NCBI GenBank assembly: GCA_963736685.1
Contig: CAVTPZ010000003.1
Location: forward strand, 70,353-134,352
Origin: DASUPK01 sp963736685
GTDB taxonomy: Bacteria > Actinomycetota > Thermoleophilia > Solirubrobacterales > 70-9
DNA: 64,000 nucleotides
Direction of reading: 5' to 3'
The first letter of the stretch is position 1. Every line of letters starts with the position of its first letter. Position numbers and translations under genes: made by a program. This document shows positions 1 to 7,479 of this stretch, piece after piece. The notes under the pieces were generated by a model, which saw only the letters and a program-made list of their open reading frames with translations, searched no databases and was not told where the DNA came from.

Positions 1-464
1 CGACGATGACCGTCGATGAGATCCGCGAGCCAGGGCCCGAGCCGATCGCGACCCTGCATGTGCGGGACGCGTCGCTGCATGGGGCCGAGGTCACGGCGGA
101 CGACGTCCCGGCCGCGATCGACGAGCTTCCCCTGCTCGCCCTGCTCGCGTGCTTTGCGGAGGGGGAGACGGTCGTCGGGGGCGCGGAGGAGCTGCGGGCG
201 AAGGAGTCCGACCGGATCAGCGGGGTGGTCGAGGGGCTGTCGGGACTCGGCGCTGACATCGAGGCGCGCCCCGACGGGTTCGCGGTGCGTGGGACCGGCG
301 GCCTGCGTGGGGGCAGGATCGACGCCCGGGGCGACCACCGCCTCGCGATGGTCGGAGCGATCGCGGGCGTGGCTTCGGAGGAAGGCGTCGAGGTGGACGG
401 CTTCGAGGCCGTCGCGGTCAGCTACCCGCGCTTCGAGCGCGACCTGAGGGCGCTACTCGGCTGA
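1..464 (+). CDS. aroA: EPSP synthase, C-terminal part (5' end outside the window)
   Basis: C-terminal third of 3-phosphoshikimate 1-carboxyvinyltransferase, the shikimate-pathway enzyme that transfers the enolpyruvyl group of PEP to shikimate 3-phosphate. The frame is open to the left edge of the window, so the N terminus lies upstream; the ATG at 6 is internal. Two family hallmarks are visible: the LRAKESDR segment that contributes to PEP binding and a GDHRLAM motif near the C terminus. cmk follows, as in many genomes. The last 12 nt overlap the 3' end of the convergent cupin gene. Confidence 0.93.
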   Translation, partial: TMTVDEIREPGPEPIATLHVRDASLHGAEVTADDVPAAIDELPLLALLACFAEGETVVGGAEELRAKESDRISGVVEGLSGLGADIEARPDGFAVRGTGGLRGGRIDARGDHRLAMVGAIAGVASEEGVEVDGFEAVAVSYPRFERDLRALLG

Positions 465-788
465 GGACTGGGACGGGTGCCCATCGCCCGGCCAGGGAGA
501 GAGCACCAGCAGGATCCGCGAGTCCTCGACGGCCTGCACCTCATGGCGCTCCTTGGGGTCGAAGATCGCCAACAGGCCTGGTCCACCCGCAGCCGAGTCG
601 CCTTCGGGAGTGTCGAGCACGACGTTCCCGTCGATGACGAGGAGCCACGCCCGCTCGTGGACCTGATGCTCCTGGAGCTGTTCGCCCTTGGGCAGGTTGA
701 TGACGATCGCCCGGCCCTCGGACTCCGAGTCGAGGACCTGCGGCAGACGAGGCTCCACCTGCATTTCGTTGAGGTTCCAGCTCTCCAC
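453..788 (-). CDS. Small cupin-domain protein
   Basis: 111-residue single-domain protein read convergently towards aroA, starting at GTG 788. The sequence has the alternating hydrophobic and glycine pattern of a cupin barrel (HQVHERAWLLVIDGNVVLD, then FDPKERHEVQAVEDSRILLVLSP), including two His-containing strands where a cupin would bind metal. Substrate and role cannot be told from sequence; such proteins may be sensors or isomerases. It is divergent from cmk with a 60-nt shared upstream region carrying a -10 box for each gene. Fold assignment is fairly safe, function unknown. Confidence 0.7.
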   Translation of the reverse strand: MESWNLNEMQVEPRLPQVLDSESEGRAIVINLPKGEQLQEHQVHERAWLLVIDGNVVLDTPEGDSAAGGPGLLAIFDPKERHEVQAVEDSRILLVLSPWPGDGHPSQSSAE

Positions 789-799
789 GGTCAGGCGGC

Positions 800-805
800 A
801 CTCTA
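800..805 (-). promoter_or_regulatory. Candidate -10 box (TAGAGT) of the cupin gene
   Basis: On the minus strand TAGAGT ends 11 nt before the GTG start of the cupin gene. It matches the actinobacterial TANNNT consensus; no clear -35 is seen. Confidence 0.35.
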
Positions 806-832
806 TATCCGCGCCCGGTCCAGGGGAAACCG

Positions 833-838
833 TACGCT
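833..838 (+). promoter_or_regulatory. Candidate -10 box (TACGCT) of cmk
   Basis: TACGCT ends 10 nt before the cmk ATG and there is no convincing Shine-Dalgarno between them, so a leaderless or near-leaderless mRNA is likely. Confidence 0.4.
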
Positions 839-848
839 GGCGAGCACG

Positions 849-1487
849 ATGGTGATCGCGATCGACGGCCCCGCCGGGGCCGGCAAGTCAACCGTGGCCA
901 GGGGCGTCGCCAGGGCGCTCGGCTTCACCTATCTCGATTCCGGGGCGATGTACCGCTGCGTGGCCCTCGCCGCCCTCGATCGGCACCTGGACCTCGGTGA
1001 CGGGGCGGCGCTGGGCGAGATGGCCTGGAGCCTGGAAATCGGATTCGACGGCGACACCGTCCTGCTCGACGGCAAGCCCGCCGAAGGCCGCATCCGGACC
1101 CCCGAGGTGACGGTCGCCTCCTCGAAGGTGTCGGTGCACCCGCAGGTGCGCCAGGCGATGGTGAAGCGCCAGCGCGAGCTGATCGCGGCGGGGAACTACG
1201 TCGCCGAGGGCCGCGACATCGGCACGGTCGTCAGCCCGGACTCGCCGCTGAAGGTGTTCCTGACCGCGAGCGAGGAGGAGCGCGCGCGGCGGCGAGCGGT
1301 CGAGACTGGCGCGTCGGTCGACGAGATCCGAGAGGCGATCGAGGACCGCGATCGCCGCGATCGTGGCCGCGAGCACGGTGCGCTGCGCGCCGCGGATGAT
1401 TCCGTGGAACTCGACACCACCGACCTGAGCCCCGATGAGGTCATCGAACGGATCGCCGCGCTCGCCCGGGAGCGGGGAGTCGCCTGA
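849..1487 (+). CDS. cmk: Cytidylate kinase
   Basis: 212-residue CMP/dCMP kinase, which phosphorylates CMP with ATP for nucleotide salvage and supply. The P-loop GPAGAGKST is at residues 7-15, followed by the YLDSGAMYR acceptor-site motif and AEGRDIGTVV, the conserved Arg-Asp segment. The C-terminal lid region is rich in Arg (ERARRRAVE). The ATG at 849 is chosen because family homology begins at once (MVIAIDGPAGAGKS); the same frame is open upstream to 477 but that part reads as the antisense of the cupin gene. Stop and the der start overlap as TGATG, implying coupled translation. Confidence 0.95.
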   Translation: MVIAIDGPAGAGKSTVARGVARALGFTYLDSGAMYRCVALAALDRHLDLGDGAALGEMAWSLEIGFDGDTVLLDGKPAEGRIRTPEVTVASSKVSVHPQVRQAMVKRQRELIAAGNYVAEGRDIGTVVSPDSPLKVFLTASEEERARRRAVETGASVDEIREAIEDRDRRDRGREHGALRAADDSVELDTTDLSPDEVIERIAALARERGVA

Positions 1488-2863
1488 TGGAAGCCGGTCC
1501 CGCCGCCCAGATGCTGCGTCGCCGGCCCGCCGTGGCGGTGGTCGGCTTTCCGAACGCGGGCAAGAGCACCCTGGTCAACCGCCTCGCCGGTGGCCGCGAG
1601 GCGGTCACGGACGCGGAGCCCGGCGTGACCCGGGACCGCCGCGCGCTTCCCTGCGAGTGGAATGGCCTGACCTTCGACCTGATCGACACCGGAGGCGTTG
1701 ACCTCGCGGATTCGGGCGAGCTCGCTCGCTCCGTCCAGGATCAGGCGAAGGTGGCGATCGAAGACGCCGACGTCGTCCTGCTGGTGGCGGACGCTCGCAC
1801 CGGGCTCGGCCCGGGGGACGCTGAGCTCGCCGACCTCCTCCGCCGCTCCGGGCGGCCGGTGGTGGTCGCGGCCAACAAGATCGATCGCACGGAGGACGAG
1901 GCGCTCGGCGCCGAGCTCAACTCTCTCGGCCTGGGCGAGCCGTTGCCGGTCTCCGCCTCCCACGGGCTCGGGACGGGCGACCTCCTGGACCGGCTGGTCG
2001 AGGAGCTTCGCCGGCACGCGGTGGTGGACGCGGGTGACGATGACGAGCAACCGCCGCGCATCACGATCCTCGGACGTCCGAACGTCGGCAAGTCGTCGCT
2101 GCTCAACTCACTGCTCGGCTCCGAGCGCGTGATCGTCAGCGAGGCCGCCGGGACCACGCGTGACCCCGTCGACACCGAGGCTGAGGTCGCCGGCAAGCGG
2201 GTCGTTCTGGTCGACACGGCCGGCCTGCGCCGCAGGGCGAAGGTGGCGGGGACCGTCGACTACTACGCGCAGCTGCGCTCCGAGCGAGCTGCGGACCGCG
2301 CCGATGCCGCGATCGTCGTCTGCGATGCGACCGAGGGCGTGACCTCCGAGGACCTGCGCGTCGCCGAGCTCGCGATGCGCGCCGGCTGCGCCACAGTGCT
2401 TGCGCTCAACAAGTGGGACGAGTCGCGCACCGACATCGACGACGCTCGCGCCCGGGTCACCCAGAAGAACCGCCTGCGCCCGCCGGTGCTGACCTGCTCG
2501 GCGCTCACCGGGCGCGGAGTGGGAGCGGTGCTGCGGCAGGCGATCGTCCTGGCGGAGCGCTCGGCCGACCGAATCCCGACGCCGGAGCTCAACAAGTTCA
2601 TCGCGACCGTGGTCGGAGACCGGCCGCCCCCACAGCGCCACGGTCGCCGGCTCCGCCTCTATTACGGCGCCCAGGTGGGCAGGAGGCCGCCGCGATTCGC
2701 GATCCAGGTGAACGACCGCCGGCTGATCACCCGAGACTGGGCCTTTCATCTGGAGAACCGGCTGCGCGATGCCTACTCACTTCAGGGCGTCCCGCTGGTG
2801 ATCGACTACGTGCCTCGGAAGGGGCGGCGGAACCGGAGCGCGGAGCGGGCGGGCCGGGTATAA
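1487..2863 (+). CDS. der: Ribosome-assembly GTPase Der (EngA)
   Basis: 458-residue double GTPase needed for 50S subunit maturation. Two consecutive G domains are visible: the first P-loop GFPNAGKST at residues 20-28 with DTGG and NKID, the second P-loop GRPNVGKSS near residue 196 with DTAGLRRR and NKWD. A C-terminal KH-like domain follows from about residue 370 and ends in a basic tail. The ATG overlaps the cmk stop, so cmk and der are translationally coupled, an arrangement common in actinobacteria. Length is normal for the family. Confidence 0.96.
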   Translation: MEAGPAAQMLRRRPAVAVVGFPNAGKSTLVNRLAGGREAVTDAEPGVTRDRRALPCEWNGLTFDLIDTGGVDLADSGELARSVQDQAKVAIEDADVVLLVADARTGLGPGDAELADLLRRSGRPVVVAANKIDRTEDEALGAELNSLGLGEPLPVSASHGLGTGDLLDRLVEELRRHAVVDAGDDDEQPPRITILGRPNVGKSSLLNSLLGSERVIVSEAAGTTRDPVDTEAEVAGKRVVLVDTAGLRRRAKVAGTVDYYAQLRSERAADRADAAIVVCDATEGVTSEDLRVAELAMRAGCATVLALNKWDESRTDIDDARARVTQKNRLRPPVLTCSALTGRGVGAVLRQAIVLAERSADRIPTPELNKFIATVVGDRPPPQRHGRRLRLYYGAQVGRRPPRFAIQVNDRRLITRDWAFHLENRLRDAYSLQGVPLVIDYVPRKGRRNRSAERAGRV

Positions 2864-2864
2864 C
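2859..2864 (+). promoter_or_regulatory. Candidate -10 box (TATAAC) of the DUF3352 gene
   Basis: TATAAC ends 9 nt before the GTG at 2874, straddling the der stop codon. No Shine-Dalgarno lies between, consistent with a leaderless start. Confidence 0.35.
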
Positions 2865-2873
2865 CGGCGGTTC

Positions 2874-4745
2874 GTGAGCGACCCTGGGATCGGGGACTCC
2901 GAGGGCAAGAAGGCCCCCGAAGAAACCGGCGACAAGAGCACGGAGGGGAAGAAGGACAAGCCCGCGCGTTTCCCGCGTCGCGGCAGCCTGTCCCGGGCGG
3001 GCGATCTCTGGTTCCGGTTCGTCACCCGCCTCCGGGCCGTCGCCTACTGGCTCAGGGAGAAGGCCCAGGCGCTCTGGCGCTGGATCAAGCGGACGGCGGG
3101 CGCATTCGTCTTCTGGTGGTCGAAGCGCTCACGCGGGACCAGGATCCGGGTCCTGGCCGTTGCCGGCGTCGTGGTGCTCTATCTGATCATCAAGTTCCTG
3201 CCGGTCCCCGGGGTTCCCTGCGAGATCTCTGCGGCGAAGGAGTGCGCCCCCTCCAACGACACGATCGCCTACGTGCCCAGGGACGCGCTGCTCTACGCGC
3301 ATCTGACCGTCAACAGCTCGAGCCATCAGTGGGAACTGGCCGAGAACCTCCACGATCAATTGCCCAACTTCGTTGCGCTGCTGCAGAGCGACACGAGCTC
3401 TCTAGCCACGCCCGGCGGCCGGCCGGTGGATTTGGGGCAGGAGGTGTTGCCGTGGGCGAAGGACGACCTTGCGTTGATCGGGGTTCCCGGCCCAAAGAAG
3501 ACCACGTCCGAGGCGTACGTGGTCGGAGTCGGTGACAACACACAGGCGAACAGCTTCCTCAACAGCCTGTCGCCCGGAGGGATGGATACGCCGTCGAGTG
3601 TCGGCGACGCGTCCCTCAGCGTCTATCGGAACGGCTTCGCCACGGCCCGCTCGGGCGACCAGCTCCTGTTCGGCAACGTCGTGGCGGTGCGCGCCGCCCT
3701 GATGTCACAGGCCGGGCAGGCGCCCCGACTGGAGGGATCCGAGCAGGACACGGCCAGGTCCGAGCTCCCGGACGTCCGCCTTGCCGAGCTCTATCTCTCT
3801 GGAGCGGGCATCGGCCGGATGCTCGCTGGCCGTGCCGGCACCGCGAGCCAGCTCGGCACGTTCGTCGACTACGGCGCCACGACGGGCATGGCCGCCTCGC
3901 TGCGAGCTCGCGACGATGGGGTGGAGGTGAACCTGGTCAGCGATCTCGATCCCAAGCTGGAGCAGCGGAGCCCGACGGTGTTCGCGAGCCTGCCGCAGTT
4001 CGAGCCGAGCCTGGCCGGCGAGGCCGGTTCGAGCGCCCTGGGTTACGTGGGCATAGGCGATCTCGGCCCGGCGGTCGCCAAGGCGCTGGAGACGGCCGGG
4101 AGCGGGGCGCAGGGCGTGGCTGGATCGCTCCGCACACTCGGGCAGACCCTGCGGCAGCAGGCCGGAGTCGATCCGTTCAAGGACCTGCTGCCGGCGCTCG
4201 GGGGTCAGGCGGCGCTGATCGCCGAGCCGACGGACAGCGTTCCCTACGCGAGCCTGATCGTGGATGGCGTGGACGAGCAGAAGACGGGCGATGCGCTCGC
4301 GTCACTGCAGCAGCCGATCCTGAAGGCCGCAGCCGCCGGCGGCCGGCAGCAGGTGCCCTCTTTCCAGTCGAAGGAGATCGACGGGGTGGCGGTCCACTCG
4401 GTGCAGGTCTCGCCCGCGGTCGACCTCTGCTACGCGATCTTCGACCGCAAGCTGGTGATCTCGACTCAGCCCGAGGGCATCGCGCAGGTGCGATCGGGCG
4501 GCGACGACCTGAGCGGGACGAGCGCGTACCAGGCGGCAACGGATCACCTCCCGGACAGTGTGTCGGCGCTAGTCTTCCTCAACCTCAATGAGGTGTTGGG
4601 GTTGGCCCAGAGGGCCGGCCTGGCAGAGGATCCACTGTATGCCTCGCTCAGCGAAGACATCTCGCACGTTGAATCTCTCGGCCTCGCCGTGAGAGGGAGC
4701 GACGAGCAGATTCGCTCAGAGCTCTTCCTGGCCATCCACCACTGA
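2874..4745 (+). CDS. DUF3352-type membrane-anchored protein
   Basis: 623-residue protein that I assign to the DUF3352 group of actinobacterial envelope proteins of unknown role. Residues 1-90 are charged and basic and presumably cytoplasmic; a single hydrophobic segment at about 91-110 (VLAVAGVVVLYLIIKFLP) should anchor it; the remaining 500 residues would be outside. The outer part contains two similar halves with YVPRDALLYAHL- and ALGYVGIGDLG-type strands and a final segment with SALVFLNLNEVLGLAQ, typical of this family. It sits between der and metK. GTG start chosen from the upstream -10 box and lack of alternatives. Function is not known. Confidence 0.7.
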   Translation: MSDPGIGDSEGKKAPEETGDKSTEGKKDKPARFPRRGSLSRAGDLWFRFVTRLRAVAYWLREKAQALWRWIKRTAGAFVFWWSKRSRGTRIRVLAVAGVVVLYLIIKFLPVPGVPCEISAAKECAPSNDTIAYVPRDALLYAHLTVNSSSHQWELAENLHDQLPNFVALLQSDTSSLATPGGRPVDLGQEVLPWAKDDLALIGVPGPKKTTSEAYVVGVGDNTQANSFLNSLSPGGMDTPSSVGDASLSVYRNGFATARSGDQLLFGNVVAVRAALMSQAGQAPRLEGSEQDTARSELPDVRLAELYLSGAGIGRMLAGRAGTASQLGTFVDYGATTGMAASLRARDDGVEVNLVSDLDPKLEQRSPTVFASLPQFEPSLAGEAGSSALGYVGIGDLGPAVAKALETAGSGAQGVAGSLRTLGQTLRQQAGVDPFKDLLPALGGQAALIAEPTDSVPYASLIVDGVDEQKTGDALASLQQPILKAAAAGGRQQVPSFQSKEIDGVAVHSVQVSPAVDLCYAIFDRKLVISTQPEGIAQVRSGGDDLSGTSAYQAATDHLPDSVSALVFLNLNEVLGLAQRAGLAEDPLYASLSEDISHVESLGLAVRGSDEQIRSELFLAIHH

Positions 4746-4755
4746 GATAAGGACC

Positions 4756-6000
4756 ATGCAACAGCTTTCAGAGAACGAGTTCCTCTTCACCTCCGAATCG
4801 GTCACCGAGGGCCATCCGGACAAGGTCTGCGACCAGATCTCCGACGGCGTCCTCGACGCAGTGATGGCCGACGACCCCAACGGGCGCGTCGCCTGTGAGT
4901 GCCTGGTCAACACCGGGCTCGTGGTGGTCTCCGGAGAGATCACGACCGAGACCTACGTGGACATCCCGTCGATCGCACGCGAGACGATCCGCAAGATCGG
5001 CTACGACGATCCCCGCTACGGCTTCGATCACAAGGCCTGTGCCGTGCTCACCGCCATCGACGAGCAGTCGCCCGACATCGCTCAGGGCGTCGACAAGGGG
5101 CTCGAGCAGCGCGAGGGCGACAGCTCGGACGAGCTGGACTCGGCCGGGGCCGGCGACCAGGGAATGATGTTCGGCTACGCCAGCCGCGAAACGACAGCGC
5201 TGATGCCGATGCCTATTCAGATCGCGCACCAGCTCGCCCGACAGCTCGCCGAGGTCCGCAAGGCCGACGTGGTCCCGTACCTCGGCCCGGACGGCAAGAC
5301 ACAGGTCACCGTCCGCTACGAGAACGACCGGCCGGTGGAGATTGCGAAGGTCCTGATCTCCACGCAGCACCGCGAGGAGGCCGGCGAACAGATGATCCGC
5401 AACGACCTCTGGGAGCACGTGCTCGAGCCGGTGCTGCACACCGAGTACAAGGAGCTCTACACGGAGAAGGAGCTGCTCGGCAACTTCCTCGTCAACCCGA
5501 CCGGCAAGTTCGTGATTGGCGGCCCGGTCGGCGATGCCGGCCTGACCGGCCGGAAGATCATCGTCGACACCTACGGCGGAGCCGCCCGCCACGGAGGGGG
5601 CGCCTTCTCGGGCAAGGACCCATCGAAGGTGGACCGCTCAGCGGCGTATGCCGCCCGGTACGTGGCGAAGAACGTGGTCGCCGCCGGGCTCGCGGAGCGC
5701 TGCGAGATCCAGGTCGCATACGCGATCGGCGTCGCTCACCCGGTCTCGATCATGGCGCATTCCTTCGGCACGGGGAAGATCTCGGACTCCGAGATCGCCC
5801 GTCTGGTCGAGGAGAACTTCGACCTGCGCCCGGCAGGGTTCCGGCGCTACCTGGATTTGCACCGCCCGATCTTCCAGAAGACGGCGGCCTACGGCCACTT
5901 CGGCCGTGAGGACTCCGACTTCACCTGGGAGCGGACGGATCGCGCGGATCAGCTGCGCGAGGCAGCAGGACTGAGCACGAAGGCCGAGGCGACGGCCTAG
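4756..6000 (+). CDS. metK: S-adenosylmethionine synthetase
   Basis: 414-residue enzyme making S-adenosylmethionine from methionine and ATP. Family signatures are present: FTSESVTEGHPDKVCDQISD at the N terminus, GAGDQGMMFGYA in the centre (here GAGDQG binds ATP), and the phosphate-binding loop GGGAFSGKDPSKVDRSAAY. The C terminus is the usual HFGRED...WE segment. The start is preceded by AAGGA a few nt upstream and follows the DUF3352 gene by 10 nt. Length fits the family. It ends a plus-strand run facing the convergent SDR gene. Confidence 0.97.
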   Translation: MQQLSENEFLFTSESVTEGHPDKVCDQISDGVLDAVMADDPNGRVACECLVNTGLVVVSGEITTETYVDIPSIARETIRKIGYDDPRYGFDHKACAVLTAIDEQSPDIAQGVDKGLEQREGDSSDELDSAGAGDQGMMFGYASRETTALMPMPIQIAHQLARQLAEVRKADVVPYLGPDGKTQVTVRYENDRPVEIAKVLISTQHREEAGEQMIRNDLWEHVLEPVLHTEYKELYTEKELLGNFLVNPTGKFVIGGPVGDAGLTGRKIIVDTYGGAARHGGGAFSGKDPSKVDRSAAYAARYVAKNVVAAGLAERCEIQVAYAIGVAHPVSIMAHSFGTGKISDSEIARLVEENFDLRPAGFRRYLDLHRPIFQKTAAYGHFGREDSDFTWERTDRADQLREAAGLSTKAEATA

Positions 6001-6104
6001 CGGTCGACACGAGCCTGCATCGCGGTGGGATAACACTCCCCCTGAACCTCGTTCCGCGACAGGGCCTACGCGTTCTCGAACGTTCAGTTGCCGGGTTGGG
6101 GTTG

Positions 6105-6839
6105 TCAGAGCTGCTGACCGGCGGGGCGGACGAGGACCTCGTTGAGCGACACGCTGCGCGGCCGCGAGACGGCGAACGCGATGACCTCGGCGATGTCCTC
6201 GGCCGTGATCGAGGTTGACTTGTACATCCGCTCGACCGCCGTCTTGGTCTTGGAGTGCGTGATGTGGTCGGTGAGCTCGGTCGCGACTGCCCCGGGCTCG
6301 ACGACGATCACACGCACAGCCGGCTGGAGCTGCTGGCGCAGCGACTCCGACCAACCGTTGATTCCGTGTTTCGTTGCGGCATAGACAGCGTTACCCCGTC
6401 GCGCGGTTCGCCCGGCCACGGAGGAGAGGTTGACCAGGTCGCCGCCGCCGTCGACGAGCTGATCGAGAAACACCGCTGTCGTCGTGATGGCGCCGAGCAG
6501 GTTGGTCTCGATCATCCGCCGGTAGTCTTCGGAGAGCTCGGCGGAGAACGGCCCGAGCAGCATGAGGCCGGCGTTGTTCACCAGGATGTCAGTGCCGCCC
6601 AGCTCGTCTTCGACGCGTTTGGCGGCGGCGACAATCGAGTCGGTGTCAGTGACGTCAGCCTCGATCGCGATGGCGCTGTCGCCTAGTTGATCTGCCAGGG
6701 CGTTGATGCGATCCGCGCGTCGTGCGAGCAGCGCGACTCGGTGTCCTTCGGCCGCCAGAGCGCGGGCCGTGGCCTCTCCGATGCCGGATGAGGCTCCGGT
6801 GATCACCGCGACGCGGCCGTTGTGGTTCTCCTTGCTCAT
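6105..6839 (-). CDS. SDR-family oxidoreductase
   Basis: 244-residue classical short-chain dehydrogenase/reductase. The cofactor loop TGASSGIG is close to the N terminus, NNAG follows, the catalytic Ser lies in LSSVAG and the Tyr/Lys pair in YAATKHG. The wording of the cofactor strand (ALLARRADR after the second beta strand) suggests NADP(H) preference, an inference. The ATG at 6839 is selected because a strong GGAGGAG sits 6 nt upstream; the frame continues 22 codons further but without homology. Substrate is unknown. The gap to metK (6001-6104) shows only an 8-nt palindrome GAACGTTC. Confidence 0.85.
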   Translation of the reverse strand: MSKENHNGRVAVITGASSGIGEATARALAAEGHRVALLARRADRINALADQLGDSAIAIEADVTDTDSIVAAAKRVEDELGGTDILVNNAGLMLLGPFSAELSEDYRRMIETNLLGAITTTAVFLDQLVDGGGDLVNLSSVAGRTARRGNAVYAATKHGINGWSESLRQQLQPAVRVIVVEPGAVATELTDHITHSKTKTAVERMYKSTSITAEDIAEVIAFAVSRPRSVSLNEVLVRPAGQQL

Positions 6840-6943
6840 GATGTTCTCCTCCGTTTCTTCGAGTCGTCTGGTGTGCGCAACCTGAGGCCGGCGAAGGGGC
6901 ACCACGTCACCCCTGGGTGAGTTTGGCGCGAGTAGCTAAGTCG

Positions 6944-7429
6944 TCAGGCAGTCGGCTCGGCTTCGCCCTGCAGCCCCGAGAGGATCGGGGTCGCGCGCTC
7001 GACGTTCTGGACCACCTGCTCCGGCTGCGCGACGCCGGCGAAGACGAAGTTCGACTCGTCGGTGCCCGCGGTGGTGAACTCGACGTCGCCGATCTGCATG
7101 AGCCGCTCGTAGACGCCCTGTCCGAAGTTGACGTTCTGGACGCGCTGCAGGCGAGTCTCCTGAACCTTGCGGGAGATGATTCCCACCTTGATGTTGAGCC
7201 GGCGGTCGGTGATCGTGTAGACGGTCGCGACGCGCTTGATGAAGCCCACGACGATGGTCACCGCGAAGACGATCAGGAAGGTGACCACGCCGAGGCTCAC
7301 GCTCTTGAGCAGTGCGGCGAGGACTCCGGCCCCGATGCCCACCAGAGCTCCCTTGAGGTAGAGGCCGAGGATCGCTCGCCAGGAGGGATGCCCCTGGTAG
7401 ATCACTTTCTCGCCGGACTGCAGGTCCAT
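6944..7429 (-). CDS. PH-domain membrane protein (bPH2/YdbS type)
   Basis: 161-residue protein with two adjacent hydrophobic segments at about residues 20-42 and 46-65, followed by a bacterial PH domain with the typical YTITDRRLNIKVGIISRKVQETRLQRVQNV core. Such proteins sit in the membrane and their PH domain faces the cytoplasm; their role is generally unknown. It is divergent from priA and has its own -10 box 7 nt upstream of the ATG, so its mRNA is probably leaderless. The 104-nt gap to the SDR gene downstream shows no clear feature. Confidence 0.75.
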   Translation of the reverse strand: MDLQSGEKVIYQGHPSWRAILGLYLKGALVGIGAGVLAALLKSVSLGVVTFLIVFAVTIVVGFIKRVATVYTITDRRLNIKVGIISRKVQETRLQRVQNVNFGQGVYERLMQIGDVEFTTAGTDESNFVFAGVAQPEQVVQNVERATPILSGLQGEAEPTA

Positions 7430-7436
7430 GCGCCGC

Positions 7437-7442
7437 AGCCTA
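7437..7442 (-). promoter_or_regulatory. Candidate -10 box (TAGGCT) of the PH-domain gene
   Basis: Minus-strand TAGGCT ends 7 nt before the ATG at 7429, the spacing expected if transcription starts at the start codon. Confidence 0.45.
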
Positions 7443-7466
7443 GTACCCGGCGTCCGCGATCGCTCC

Positions 7467-7472
7467 TAGGGT
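7467..7472 (+). promoter_or_regulatory. Candidate -10 box (TAGGGT) of priA
   Basis: TAGGGT ends 7 nt before the ATG at 7480. It overlaps the alternative GTG at 7471, which argues for the ATG as the true start. Confidence 0.45.
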
Positions 7473-7479
7473 GAGAGCG

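Noticed and set aside
477..848. In-frame extension of cmk by 124 codons
   Set aside because: It is antisense to the cupin gene and has no kinase-family sequence; the ATG at 849 gives the exact family start.
7471..7479. GTG 7471 as the priA start
   Set aside because: It lies inside the TAGGGT -10 box; ATG 7480 fits both the promoter and the family N terminus.
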